From: an uncultured Bryobacterales bacterium
Lineage (GTDB): Bacteria > Acidobacteriota > Terriglobia > Bryobacterales > UBA6623
Direction: 5' to 3'
Assembly (NCBI GenBank): GCA_951813605.1
Contig: OX638379.1
Coordinates: 4,538,062-4,602,061 of the forward strand
DNA: 64,000 bases
The position numbers were made by a program, and so were the translations under genes. The notes under the pieces are model-generated. The model did not search any database. It was not told where the DNA came from and worked only from the letters and a program-made list of their open reading frames with translations. Each line of letters opens with the position of its first letter. The stretch's first letter is position 1. This document shows positions 18,387 through 27,788 of the stretch, in pieces.

Positions 18387-19423
18387 TGTAGTCGATTCAG
18401 GAGCCAAGTCGCAAAAGTTCGATGAATCCCCCGGGCTGGCTTGGCCGATGGACAGCGAATGAGCGGACACCACGCGCGCACGTTCCGCCACGCGCCACGC
18501 CCACGCTGCGGTCAGTGCTCGGGGCGGTAATCCAACGAAGCACGGCAGCGCGGCCATGTTGCAGTCGGTTGCGCCCCAAGGGCAGCCTCGTGCTTCCATT
18601 GACACGCCGCCGCACCCTATTCCAATTGCATCGGAAGGGCTGTCGCGAGCGACGGCGCCACGTCTGGTAACCAGGGCAATTCGATTCGCGCAAGGGTCCG
18701 AAGGTGCTTCCCTGACACGGACGCGAACAGAGCCGGAGCAAGTTCCACGCCGGGCGAGATAGCTCAGGGACTCCACCAAGAGGCCCACCATCTTCCTTGC
18801 CGCCGCCACTATTCCGAGCAAACAACAGGAGCACGTGCACTGAGGTGTTCTACCAAGTCATTCTTGCGGTTCACGCCGCGCAGGGACCGGCGGCCGCAAC
18901 TGAAGTTTCCCCGTACTTGATAGATTTCGTCCAGAACGGCCTTGTGTAGGCGCGGAATTTCCCGAGGGGGGAGCGGCGGAGCCGGGCAGCTTCCGGCGAG
19001 TGACGCGCACGGCATGGACGAAAGAGCGTCGGTCCGGGTCTTTGTTGGCCTTGAGCGCTGCCCCGTGCGTCAACTTGCACACGGCGTGGTGCGTCAGAAG
19101 CAGGCCGTAGAACTCCTGCCCACCACGTCGGGTGTCTCGCTGCACAGTAGGTTGCGACGGCCTGGCGGGTGCGTCTTCAGCTCGCCGAAGGCCGTCTCGA
19201 TCTCCCATCCGGTGCAGGAGGAGGGCGGCAATGCGAAGGGGACTGCGGTGCGCGGAACCCGTCCTGTCCCGGGAACCGTCGCGGTTCCATTCGGAGGCCG
19301 AACATATGGGCGAAGACCATTGTCCAGCGCACCGGAATGACGGACACCCCGGGGCCGAACCGAATGTTATTGCCAATTGCGCGCCAAATCTGTGACGCGC
19401 CTCCGTCCCAACAGTCCAATTGG
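18387..19423. other. Gene-poor spacer between PSD1/DUF1501 modules A and B
   Basis: About 1 kb with no intact gene. The right half (about 18960-19240, perhaps to 19376) holds a decayed IS4-type transposase, listed separately. In the left half (18387-18850) I see nothing recognisable on either strand. The open frames here look like GC-driven chance frames. Confidence 0.5.
18960..19240 (-). pseudogene. IS4-family transposase remnant (C-terminal part, frameshifted)
   Basis: Reading the minus strand from about 19210, one frame gives GWEIETAFGELKTHPPG and LLCSETPDVV, the catalytic-Glu region of IS4-type DDE transposases (RWEIE-x-AF-x-ELK). After a shift near 19110 another frame continues with QEFYGLLLTHHAVCKL, then DPDRRSFVHAVRVTRRKL, the family's C-terminal block. 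I could not recognise the N-terminal two thirds, nor terminal repeats. This is a dead fragment. Confidence 0.65.
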
Positions 19424-19452
19424 TTGACTTCCGATAGTGATCACCGTACGCT
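19424..19452 (+). promoter_or_regulatory. Sigma70-type promoter for module B
   Basis: TTGACT (19424-19429), a 17-base spacer and TACGCT (19447-19452). It sits about 40 bases before the DUF1501 start at 19492 and is the obvious promoter for the four-gene run 19492-27255. Its spacing equals that of the receptor promoter at 2144. Confidence 0.5.
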
Positions 19453-19491
19453 AGATGGTGATTTGAAACCTCGACAAAGGGGATTTGGCTG

Positions 19492-20871
19492 ATGCTGCGC
19501 CTGGACGCGGATAAGACCGTCGAATTCTGCGACGGAATGCGCCGTCGCGACTTCCTTCATGCGGGTTCGTTGAGCCTTCTGGGACTCGGCATGCCCGAGT
19601 TCCTCGAAATGCAGGCGCAAGGCGCCGCCAAAGACACCGGCAAGGACGTTAACGTCATCATGCTGATGCTGGTGGGTGGACCCTCTCATCTCGATACGTT
19701 CGACATGAAACCGGAGGCCCCGATCGAGATTCGCGGGCCGCACAAACCCATCAGGACGAACGTTCCTGGCATTGAGATCTGCGAAATCTTCCCGCGCATG
19801 GCGCGACACGCAGACAAATACGCCTTGCTGCGTGGCTGCTATCACAACTCCGCTGCTGTGCACGCCATGGGGCACCAGCTATTCCAGACGGGCCGCCTTT
19901 CATTGGGCGGCATGGAGCATCCGCACATCGGATCGGTCTTGGGCTACGTCAAGGGACCCAAGGGCGATATGCCGCCGCATGTATTGCTTCCCAAGATCAT
20001 CGGGCCAACCGGCGGAAACTTCAAGCCGGGGCAGAGCGCGGGGTATCTGGGCAAGCGCCACGATCCGTTTGTGCTCAACGCCGATCCTTCCAAGGCGGAT
20101 TTCAAGGTGCCCGACATGCTCCCTCCGGACTACTTGTCGGCGTTGCGAGTCGACCGGCGCAGGAACTGGCGGGCAATGGTCGACAAGACGGTCAGCAAGT
20201 TCGAGACGTCGCAGGACGCGCGCCTGTTGGATTCGACATTCCACCAAGCCTACACGCTGATGACCTCGGAAAAGGCGCGCGAGGCTTTTGAGCTCCACCG
20301 CGAGGACGATGACACGCGCAACAAGTACGGCCGCAATCGTTTCGGGCAGAGTTGTTTGCTCGCCAGGCGACTGGTGGAATCCGGGGTGCGTTTCGTGACT
20401 GTCAACATGTTCGAGACGGTGTTCGACGAGATCACCTGGGATATCCACGGTTCGCCTCCTTTCAGCCCCATCAGCGGGTACCGGGATTTGGTCGGACCGA
20501 TGTTCGACAACGCGTTCACGTCATTGATCGAAGACTTGAGCGAACGGGGCATGCTCGACACAACGATGATCCTGGCTCTAGGCGAATTCGGCCGGACGCC
20601 GAAGGTGAACCCGGCCGGGGGTCGCGATCATTGGCCGCAAGCATGGACGATCGTGGGTGCGGGCGGCGGGATCCAAGGAGGCCAGGTGATCGGTTCGACC
20701 GATAAGATCGGCGGCGCGCCCAAGGATCGTCCGGTGCATCCTTCTGAGATCGTGGCTACGATTTACCATCAATTGGGGATCGCCTTGGAAACTGAATTGC
20801 CGGCGGCGAACGGCCGGCCGTTGCCGGTGGTGGATCGCGGCGTGGAGCCCATCCACGAACTGTTCTCGTAG
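19492..20871 (+). CDS. DUF1501 protein with Tat signal, module B
   Basis: 459 residues. A twin-arginine signal (RRRDFLHAGSLSLLGLG) begins near residue 18. The DUF1501 domain shows NVIMLMLVGGPSHLDTFDMK, AVHAMGHQLFQTGRLS, LALGEFGRTPKVNPAGGRDH and IVGAGGGIQGGQVIGSTDKI. This gene comes first in its module, upstream of the PSD1 partner, the reverse of modules A and C. It differs clearly from the module A and C proteins (for example PSHLDTFDMK against PSQLDLFDYK), so it is not a recent local duplicate. It has its own promoter at 19424. The enzymatic role is unknown. Confidence 0.9.
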   Translation: MLRLDADKTVEFCDGMRRRDFLHAGSLSLLGLGMPEFLEMQAQGAAKDTGKDVNVIMLMLVGGPSHLDTFDMKPEAPIEIRGPHKPIRTNVPGIEICEIFPRMARHADKYALLRGCYHNSAAVHAMGHQLFQTGRLSLGGMEHPHIGSVLGYVKGPKGDMPPHVLLPKIIGPTGGNFKPGQSAGYLGKRHDPFVLNADPSKADFKVPDMLPPDYLSALRVDRRRNWRAMVDKTVSKFETSQDARLLDSTFHQAYTLMTSEKAREAFELHREDDDTRNKYGRNRFGQSCLLARRLVESGVRFVTVNMFETVFDEITWDIHGSPPFSPISGYRDLVGPMFDNAFTSLIEDLSERGMLDTTMILALGEFGRTPKVNPAGGRDHWPQAWTIVGAGGGIQGGQVIGSTDKIGGAPKDRPVHPSEIVATIYHQLGIALETELPAANGRPLPVVDRGVEPIHELFS

Positions 20872-20943
20872 ATCCCCGGCTGGGTGCCTGCCGCCGAACG
20901 TGCGAGCGATGACTGGTTTCCCTGGGGAGGTCAATTCTTTCCG

Positions 20944-23403
20944 ATGAAGATTTCTCGACTGTTGTTGGTTTCCGCGGCCGCTTGCTGGGTGGTGCTTGGC
21001 CAGTCCGCGGCCCAAATCGAGATCCTGCCCGCATCGGTCGAGCTGCATGGCCCCCAGGCGCATCAACAACTGCTCGCGCAGATGACCATCGACGGCGTGC
21101 AAAGGGATTGGACCTCGAATGCTGCCTGGTCGTCGGAGAGCCCTGAAATTGCCGCGGTCGATGCGGGCGGGTTGGTGCGTCCGGTCTCCGACGGCTCGGC
21201 CGTGATCCGCGTGAAAGCCGACGGACTGGAAGCGAGTTTGACGCTCCGCGTAGCCGGCACGCGCGACGCTTTTTCGTGGGGTTTTCGGCAGCATTTGATC
21301 CCGGTGCTGACGAAGCAAGGCTGCAACTCCGGTTCGTGTCACGGCTCGGCGGGAGGAAAGAACGGCCTGAAGCTGACGTTGCGGGGCTACGACCCCTCGG
21401 CCGACTACGATGCGCTGACGCGCGAGGCAACCGCCCGCCGCGTTTCGTTGGCAGACCCGGCTTCGAGCCTGTTCCTGCTGAAGCCGACCATGACGATGCT
21501 CCACGGGGGTGGCAAGAGAATCGCCGTCGAATCGCTTGAATATCAAGTGCTTTCCGAGTGGATCGCGGCCGGCGCGCCGGGACCGAGTGAGGACGATCCC
21601 GCAGTGGTCGGGCTGGAGGTCTATCCTCGCGCGGCCACGCTCGAGCCAGGCTCGACTCAGCGGCTCGTGGTGCGCGCAAGGTACTCCGACGGCCGCGTGA
21701 CTGATGTGAGCCGCTGGGCGAGATACAGTTCGACGGACGCCGCAGTTGCGGAAGTCAGCGACGACGGCGTTGTGACGATGGTCGGCCGCGGAGAAGCCGC
21801 GATTACAGTGGCGTATGCAACGAGCGTGCTCTATGCACGGCTCACCGTTCCCCACGACAACGAGATCAGCGAGGAAGAATTCGATCGGCTGGCGCTGAAC
21901 AATTACATCGACGAGCTAGTAGTCGAGAAGCTGCGCAAGCTGCGCATCTCGCCGTCGGAGCCGGCCAATGACTCGGCTTTCCTGCGGCGCGCCTACCTCG
22001 ACGCCGTCGGCATCCTCCCCACCCCCGAGGAAGTCGAGGACTTTCTCGCCGATACTTCGCCCGACAAGCGTCGCCGGTTGATCGACCAATCGCTCGAGCG
22101 CCCGGAATATGCCGACTACTGGGCTTACAAGTGGTCGGACTTGCTTCTGGTGTCCACGAATCGCGACCACCTAAACCGCACGGCGCTGTGGGACTTCTAC
22201 AATTGGATTCGAGACAGCGTCGCCGAGAACAAGCCTTGGAATCGGTTCGCGCAGGATATTTTCGCCTCTACCGGCAGCAGCCGCGATAACGGAGCGCTGA
22301 ACTATTTCGTCCTCCACAAAGACACGATCGAGCTGGCCGAGAATACTACGCAGGCGTTCATGGGGCAGACGCTGACGTGTGCCCGCTGCCACAACCATCC
22401 GCTCGAGAAGTGGACCCAGGTGCAGTACTATCGCTTCGCGAATCTGTTCACTCGAATTGGCATCAAGACAGGGGACGAACCAGGCGATTCGATCATTTTC
22501 ACGAAGGATTTTGGCGATATTTCTCACCCGCGAATGGGGCGTCCGCTGCCGCCGACTCCGCTCGAAGGCGAAGAACTGGCGCTGGATTCCCCGAACGACC
22601 GCAAGCTGCACTTGGCCGAGTGGCTGACGAGCGAAGCTAATCCTTACTTCGCGCGCAATGTCGCCAGCCGCATCTGGGCCAACTTCTTTGCGCGCGGCTT
22701 GGTGGATCCTCCGGACGACTTGCGCGCCACGAATCCGTCGTCGAACGAGGAATTGCTTGATGCGCTGGCGGAGGACTTGGTCGATAGCGGCTACGACGTC
22801 AAGCATTTGATCCGGCGAATCATGAACTCGGGGACCTACCAACTTTCCTCGACGCCGAACGCCTCGAATCAACGCGACGACAAGTATTACTCGAAATTTC
22901 AGGTGAAGCGCTTGTCAGCGGAGGTCATTCTGGACGCCATCTCGTCGATTACCGGGCAGGACTCGAGATTCGAGGGCTACCCGGTGGGCATGCGGGCAAT
23001 ACAGCTGCCCGACGTGCAGGTGGAATCGCAATTCTTGGAATCGTTCGGGAGGCCGTTGCGGCTGGTGTGCGACGTCGAAGAGCGCTCGGGCGACCCCAGT
23101 GTCGCGCAGGCCTTGCACGTGATCAACGGCGAGACGCTCAACGGGAAGTTAGGGGCTGAAGAGAACAATATCGCTTCGTTCCTGAAGCTACGTTTGTCAG
23201 ATCGCAAGATTCTCGAACATCTGTTTCTCTGGGCATTCAGCCGCTATCCGACGGAGTCGGAAAAACGGACGATTCTGGGGGAGCTCAAGGAAGCGCGGGC
23301 CGATCAGAGTTCCGAGCGAGCCCGGGAGCGCGCGAGGCGCGAGTCAATCGAAGATCTGATGTGGGCGTTGCTGACAACGAGGGAATTCTTGTTCAACCAC
23401 TAG
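20944..23403 (+). CDS. PSD1-type protein with Ig-like (BIG2) domains and an unusual CX4CH motif, module B
   Basis: About 819 residues from the ATG at 20944, which follows GGGGAGG and opens a good signal peptide (RLLLVSAAACWVVLGQSAA); a GTG at 20884 is less likely. Order: Ig-like BIG2 domain (residues 30-105), a cytochrome-like segment with GCNSGSCHGSAGGKNG, a second BIG2 domain (VYPRAATLEPGSTQRLVV), DUF1549 (LARLAL-type helix then LTCARCHNHPLEKWT) and DUF1553 (EANPYFARNVASRIWANFF). The first cysteine motif is CX4CH rather than CxxCH; the second, CARCH, is canonical. This subtype with BIG2 domains is widespread in PVC bacteria and Acidobacteria. It is presumably extracytoplasmic; its reaction is unknown. 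Confidence 0.9.
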   Translation: MKISRLLLVSAAACWVVLGQSAAQIEILPASVELHGPQAHQQLLAQMTIDGVQRDWTSNAAWSSESPEIAAVDAGGLVRPVSDGSAVIRVKADGLEASLTLRVAGTRDAFSWGFRQHLIPVLTKQGCNSGSCHGSAGGKNGLKLTLRGYDPSADYDALTREATARRVSLADPASSLFLLKPTMTMLHGGGKRIAVESLEYQVLSEWIAAGAPGPSEDDPAVVGLEVYPRAATLEPGSTQRLVVRARYSDGRVTDVSRWARYSSTDAAVAEVSDDGVVTMVGRGEAAITVAYATSVLYARLTVPHDNEISEEEFDRLALNNYIDELVVEKLRKLRISPSEPANDSAFLRRAYLDAVGILPTPEEVEDFLADTSPDKRRRLIDQSLERPEYADYWAYKWSDLLLVSTNRDHLNRTALWDFYNWIRDSVAENKPWNRFAQDIFASTGSSRDNGALNYFVLHKDTIELAENTTQAFMGQTLTCARCHNHPLEKWTQVQYYRFANLFTRIGIKTGDEPGDSIIFTKDFGDISHPRMGRPLPPTPLEGEELALDSPNDRKLHLAEWLTSEANPYFARNVASRIWANFFARGLVDPPDDLRATNPSSNEELLDALAEDLVDSGYDVKHLIRRIMNSGTYQLSSTPNASNQRDDKYYSKFQVKRLSAEVILDAISSITGQDSRFEGYPVGMRAIQLPDVQVESQFLESFGRPLRLVCDVEERSGDPSVAQALHVINGETLNGKLGAEENNIASFLKLRLSDRKILEHLFLWAFSRYPTESEKRTILGELKEARADQSSERARERARRESIEDLMWALLTTREFLFNH

Positions 23404-23449
23404 GGAGTAGATTCTCAGACCCGAGCTCAAAGGGACTGCACAGCGGGCA

Positions 23450-24820
23450 ATGGCGACACGAGAGAGACAGGCAGTGCTGCGACGTTGCAATCCTTGGCAG
23501 GATTTGCGCGGGCAGGCCTGGAGACGGGCCCCGCCGCGCAGGCGCGCCGTGTCCGCGCTGCTCGCGAATGTATTGGTGACTCTTGCGTCGCTGTCGGCAC
23601 CCACCCCTGCAGCGGAGCGGGACGACCCTAGGTACACATTCGACATCGCGCCGATTCTCGCGCGCAATTGCATCGCTTGCCATTCCGCGAACACAAAGAT
23701 GGGCGGGCTGGTGCTCGAAACGTTTGAGGGTCTCGAAAAAGGGGGAAACCGCGGTCCCTCGATTGTCCCCGGGGACAGCGCGCAGAGCCCGCTATACCTT
23801 ATGGTCGCGGGCAAGATGGAACCGCGGATGCCGTTTTCGGCTGATCCTCTAGGACCCGTCGAGGTCGAGCTGCTTGGGCGCTGGATCGAGGCGGGCGCGC
23901 CGGGTCCCAAGCCGGGCGAGGCACCGCTTGGAGTCGAGCCCGGGCAGTTGCTCGCCGCCGGACGGCACGGCGGCGTCGCCCTCGCCGATGCCGTGACGGG
24001 AAAGACCGTGGCTTTCTTGGACGGACTCGCCGATATCGCGCGAGCGGTCGCGTTCTCGTCTGACGGACGCTTGCTGGCGGCGGGCGGCGGGCATGCGCAA
24101 CAAGGCGGCGCAGTCAAGATCTGGGAAGTGGCCGAACGCCGCGAAGCGATCACGATTGAAGGTCACGGCGACACGATCCAAGCGCTGGCGTTCTCGCCTG
24201 ACGGCAAGATCTTGGCGACGGCCAGTTACGACAAGGAAATCAAGTTGTGGGACGTCGCTTCCGGCCGCGAGCTGCGCACTCTGCGAGACCACATCGACGC
24301 CGTCTACGCGCTTGCCTTCACGCGGGACGGCAATCGGCTGCTGTCAGGTTCGGGCGACCGCTCGGTCAAGATTTGGAACCCGGAGACCGGAGAACGCCTT
24401 TACACCTTGGGTGACCCTGTCGACGGCATCAACTCGATCGCCATCCATCCCTCGGGCAGGTGGGTCACGGCGGGAGGCTATGATCGAACGATTCGCGTCT
24501 GGGAGCTGGGCGAGGACGGCGGCGAGCTGCTCAACGTCCTCATCGCCCACCAATCGACCATCTTGCGTATCGCCTATTCCCCCGACGGGAAGAAGATCGT
24601 CACTGCCGCGGCGGACAGAACGATCAAGGTTTTTGACGCCGAAACCTTGGATGAGCTGGCGAGCCTGGACAGCCAATCCGATTGGGTGATGTCGCTGGCC
24701 TTCTCCCCCGATGGGCGTCGTTTTGCGGCGGGCCGTTTTGACGGTTCACTCAGCATTTACGACAGCGAGAGCTACCGCGACCAATTGAACGTCTCCGAAA
24801 CCGCGAGGAATTCGCCATGA
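23450..24820 (+). CDS. Cytochrome c-like domain fused to a WD40 beta-propeller, module B
   Basis: 456 residues. A basic N terminus and hydrophobic segment (VSALLANVLVTLASLSAP) lead to a planctomycete-type cytochrome c domain with CIACH (ARNCIACHSANTKMGG), then at least six WD40 repeats, for example IQALAFSPDGKILATASYDK and ILRIAYSPDGKKIVTAAADR, most ending in K-x-W/F-D. With the degenerate blade starting at GQLLAAGRHGG this makes a seven-bladed propeller. The stop overlaps the next start (ATGA), so translation is coupled. The fusion suggests an exported heme protein tethered to a binding scaffold, perhaps docking on the neighbouring PSD1 or PPC protein. The role is inferred. Confidence 0.88.
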   Translation: MATRERQAVLRRCNPWQDLRGQAWRRAPPRRRAVSALLANVLVTLASLSAPTPAAERDDPRYTFDIAPILARNCIACHSANTKMGGLVLETFEGLEKGGNRGPSIVPGDSAQSPLYLMVAGKMEPRMPFSADPLGPVEVELLGRWIEAGAPGPKPGEAPLGVEPGQLLAAGRHGGVALADAVTGKTVAFLDGLADIARAVAFSSDGRLLAAGGGHAQQGGAVKIWEVAERREAITIEGHGDTIQALAFSPDGKILATASYDKEIKLWDVASGRELRTLRDHIDAVYALAFTRDGNRLLSGSGDRSVKIWNPETGERLYTLGDPVDGINSIAIHPSGRWVTAGGYDRTIRVWELGEDGGELLNVLIAHQSTILRIAYSPDGKKIVTAAADRTIKVFDAETLDELASLDSQSDWVMSLAFSPDGRRFAAGRFDGSLSIYDSESYRDQLNVSETARNSP

Positions 24821-27255
24821 ATCGACTCTTCAAAACCTCTTTGATCTTTCTTCTGGCCACCGGCTTGGCCGGAGCCGAGGGGCTCGCCGACCATCCCACG
24901 GGCAGCCGCACGACGCCACCGACGATCGAGTCGCTCGCGCCCCGGGGTGTGTCGCAAGCCGCAACGCACACGTTGACGGTGGAGGGGTACAACTTGCGCG
25001 GCGCCTCCGCTGTGCAATTCAGCGACCCAAAGGTCCGCGGAAGCGTGGTGGATGTCACGAATATGCCCGATGTCCCGGAGCCTCCGAGGCTGGGCGCGGC
25101 GGGATTGATTTCAACGATTGACTTGGGGCCGCAGCCACCCCGGCATCAGGTGCAGATGGAGGTGACGGTCGATGCCGAGGCCGATGTCGGGCCGGTGCGT
25201 TTTCGTTTAGCGACGGATTTCGGGATCAGCCCCGAAGGCAAGATTCTGGTAGAGCCGGAATACCATGTCTATTCGGAAGGCGGACCGGACCACGAGGACG
25301 ACAGCAGTGCCGACTCTCCTCGGCAAGCGTCACTGCCGGCGATTCTGGCAGGCTTGATCTCGGAACCGGGCGACGCGGATTATTTCTCCATCACGGTCGA
25401 GGCCGGCCAGGAACTGGTCTTTGAAGAAGGGGCCATGAAGATCGGCTCGAAGATCCAGCCGATCATCGATCTGCTCGCCGCTGATCTCACGCCTGTCCGA
25501 CTTGGCGGGCAGAAGCGCGATCGGGCGGGCCGGGCCTTTGCGCATCGATTCGAGGAGGCTGGGAAATTCTTGGTCCGCGTAAGCGACTACCAGAAGAACG
25601 GCGGCAAAGACCATTTCTACCGGGTGAAGGTAGGTGGCTACCCGCTGGTCGAGCGGGCCTATCCTCTCGGCTTGCGGCACGGAGAGACCGCGACGTTGAC
25701 CCTCGAGGGATTCAACCTAGGCGACGGAAAGGTCACGGTCCTGGGCGAGGCTTCTTGGATGGACGATCGCAGGGTGTTGGTTCGTCCCGAAACGGAAAAC
25801 GGCCGCGCCTTCAACGCCGTGAAACTGGCGCTGGGCGATCATCCGGAAGTGGAAGCGACCGGCGACAACAGTTCGGCTGCGACGGCCCAGCAAGTGACTC
25901 TCCCCGTGACAATCAACGGGCGCTTGGCGGTTCGTTCGCACTATTTCCGCTTCAAGGCGAAGAAGGAGCAGTTGATTCTCGTTGACGTGATAGCCGCTCA
26001 GGCGGGCTCGAGACTCGACTCGGTGATCGATGTGCTGACGGCGGACGGCAGGCCGATCGAGTTGGCTACGCTCCGCGCTGTGGCCGTTACCTATACCGAC
26101 CTGTTCGACCATACTTCCAAGGAAGCCGAGATACGCCTGCAACTCTCGAATGATTTTGACGCGGGCGACTACTTGATGATCGGTAGCGAAGTGGTGCTGG
26201 TGACCCGTATGCCTCGCCAGCCGGATGAAGGTATCGCGCTCGAATCATTCCCCCCGATCATTCCCGGGCGGCGGACTGGCGGGGCGGTACGCCTGTCCTC
26301 GCTTGGTACAAGTCCGCAAGCGCATGCCAAAGGCGCGCCGATGTACAAGCTGCAAATCCATCCACCCGGAAGACAGTTTCCTCCGAACGGCTTGCCGATG
26401 GTTCGCCTCTATCACCACAATGACGACGGCCGGGTGCCGCACGGCAAGGATTCCTTCTTGGAATTCAAGGCGCCTGCGGATGGGGAATACTTGGTCCGTA
26501 TTCGAGACACCCACGGGCGTAGCGGAGACGACTTCGCCTACCGACTGGCGTTGCGTCCGCCTCGAGCGGATTTTCACTTGTCGTCCGATCCTCGTACGCC
26601 GAATATCCCCCAAGGCGAACGTGTGCCTGTGAGGGTGACGGCGTTGCGGGACGACGGGTTTGACGGGAACATTCACATTGCAGTGGAAGATTTGCCTTCC
26701 GGCATACACGCCGACGACACGGTAATCCCCTCGGGGCAAATGGTCGCTACGTTGATGATGCATGCCGACGCCGACGCCGAGATCGGCAAAGCTTTCCCGC
26801 TGACGATTCGGGGCACGGCGGAGATCGGCGGAAAGAAGGTTTCCAAGCGGGCCAACCCGGCCGACACACTGCAATTCGTTGCCGTCACCGCGCCTGCCGA
26901 CATTCTCGTGACGACCGACAAGCGCGAGGTCGTGCTCGAACCAGGCCAGGACGCCAAGATTGTTGTCTCGGTGACGCGCAAGAACGGCTTCGGCGGGCGC
27001 GTTCCCGTCGAAGTGCTCAATCTGCCGCCGCACACCGATACTCCGGAGGTCGGGCTGAACCGCATTCTAATCACGGAAGAGAAAGTTTCGCGGGAGTTCT
27101 CGATTCGGGCTCTGCGGGACGCCAAACCGCTCGAGCAGCTGATCTACGTCTCGGGCATTGTCGAGACCCGTTCGCCCCAACCGACCGCTTTTACTGCCGA
27201 GCCGATTGTTCTGAGGATCGTCGAGAGGTCGGGAGGCGGAGAGGGCGGCGAATAA
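24817..27255 (+). CDS. Large exported protein with PPC-type and IPT-like beta-sandwich domains, module B
   Basis: 812 residues. Signal peptide (LFKTSLIFLLATGLAGAEG), then alternating beta domains: an IPT/TIG-like strand set (SLAPRGVSQAATHTLTVEGY), a bacterial pre-peptidase C-terminal (PPC)-like domain (GDADYFSITVEAGQELVFE), a second IPT-like unit (YPLGLRHGETATLTLEGFNL), a second PPC-like unit (VRSHYFRFKAKKEQLILVDV) and further Ig-like units to the end. I see no catalytic motif. It follows the cytochrome-WD40 gene with a four-base overlap and closes module B. In other genomes such proteins accompany WD40/PSCyt genes; a surface-binding or structural role is plausible. The strands suggest export beyond the inner membrane. 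Confidence 0.82.
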   Translation: MNRLFKTSLIFLLATGLAGAEGLADHPTGSRTTPPTIESLAPRGVSQAATHTLTVEGYNLRGASAVQFSDPKVRGSVVDVTNMPDVPEPPRLGAAGLISTIDLGPQPPRHQVQMEVTVDAEADVGPVRFRLATDFGISPEGKILVEPEYHVYSEGGPDHEDDSSADSPRQASLPAILAGLISEPGDADYFSITVEAGQELVFEEGAMKIGSKIQPIIDLLAADLTPVRLGGQKRDRAGRAFAHRFEEAGKFLVRVSDYQKNGGKDHFYRVKVGGYPLVERAYPLGLRHGETATLTLEGFNLGDGKVTVLGEASWMDDRRVLVRPETENGRAFNAVKLALGDHPEVEATGDNSSAATAQQVTLPVTINGRLAVRSHYFRFKAKKEQLILVDVIAAQAGSRLDSVIDVLTADGRPIELATLRAVAVTYTDLFDHTSKEAEIRLQLSNDFDAGDYLMIGSEVVLVTRMPRQPDEGIALESFPPIIPGRRTGGAVRLSSLGTSPQAHAKGAPMYKLQIHPPGRQFPPNGLPMVRLYHHNDDGRVPHGKDSFLEFKAPADGEYLVRIRDTHGRSGDDFAYRLALRPPRADFHLSSDPRTPNIPQGERVPVRVTALRDDGFDGNIHIAVEDLPSGIHADDTVIPSGQMVATLMMHADADAEIGKAFPLTIRGTAEIGGKKVSKRANPADTLQFVAVTAPADILVTTDKREVVLEPGQDAKIVVSVTRKNGFGGRVPVEVLNLPPHTDTPEVGLNRILITEEKVSREFSIRALRDAKPLEQLIYVSGIVETRSPQPTAFTAEPIVLRIVERSGGGEGGE

Positions 27256-27398
27256 TCTTAAGTGCGGCATGCGATTGTCGGCGCCCTGACCGGACAAGGC
27301 GCTGTGATCGTGGTCCATTTGGGTCCCGTTCATTCAACAAATAGCCGCACGTTTTTTCGAAGCCTGCGCCACGAGTCGGTGGTGGGAGGACAAGCAGC

Positions 27399-27788
27399 AT
27401 GGTCGAAGACAATGCCAAATCGTTTGCCGCACGCGCGACGGATGCCCGGTGGACCAAGGGGGGCTTGCGGACCTACTTCGCCTATCGGGACCTGGGCATC
27501 AAAGACGCCACTGAGGCCAAGGTCCTGGCGCACGTGATTCGCGCTGAGCAGCCCTGCGAAGGCCCCATGGGCTGCCATTCCCACGCGTTGGACTTTCAGA
27601 TGATCTACCTGCTCAAGGGATGGGCGGGGGTTTACTTGGAGGACATCGGCGAGATTCGCGTTGAGGAGGGCGATCTCTGGTACCAAGCTCCCGGAGTCAA
27701 GCATGAGTTGTTGGAATACTCGGATGACTGGGAGGTGCTCGAGATCACGATGCCGGCGGATTTTTCCACCAAGGATGAAGCGTGCTAG
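27399..27788 (+). CDS. Single-domain cupin protein
   Basis: 129 residues with no signal peptide. The start ATG follows GGGAGGA with eight bases of spacing. The core is a small cupin barrel: motif 1 is visible as CHSHALDFQMIYLLKGWAGV and motif 2 as EEGDLWYQAPGVKHELLEYS, with histidines that could hold a metal ion. Such proteins act as small dioxygenases, isomerases or binding proteins; nothing here fixes the substrate. It stands alone about 140 bases after module B. A GTG-started fragment overlaps its stop codon. Confidence 0.8.
   Translation: MVEDNAKSFAARATDARWTKGGLRTYFAYRDLGIKDATEAKVLAHVIRAEQPCEGPMGCHSHALDFQMIYLLKGWAGVYLEDIGEIRVEEGDLWYQAPGVKHELLEYSDDWEVLEITMPADFSTKDEAC

Noticed and set aside
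18942..19340. Plus-strand open frame in the spacer between modules A and B
   Set aside because: It is antisense to the IS4-type transposase remnant and has no independent support.
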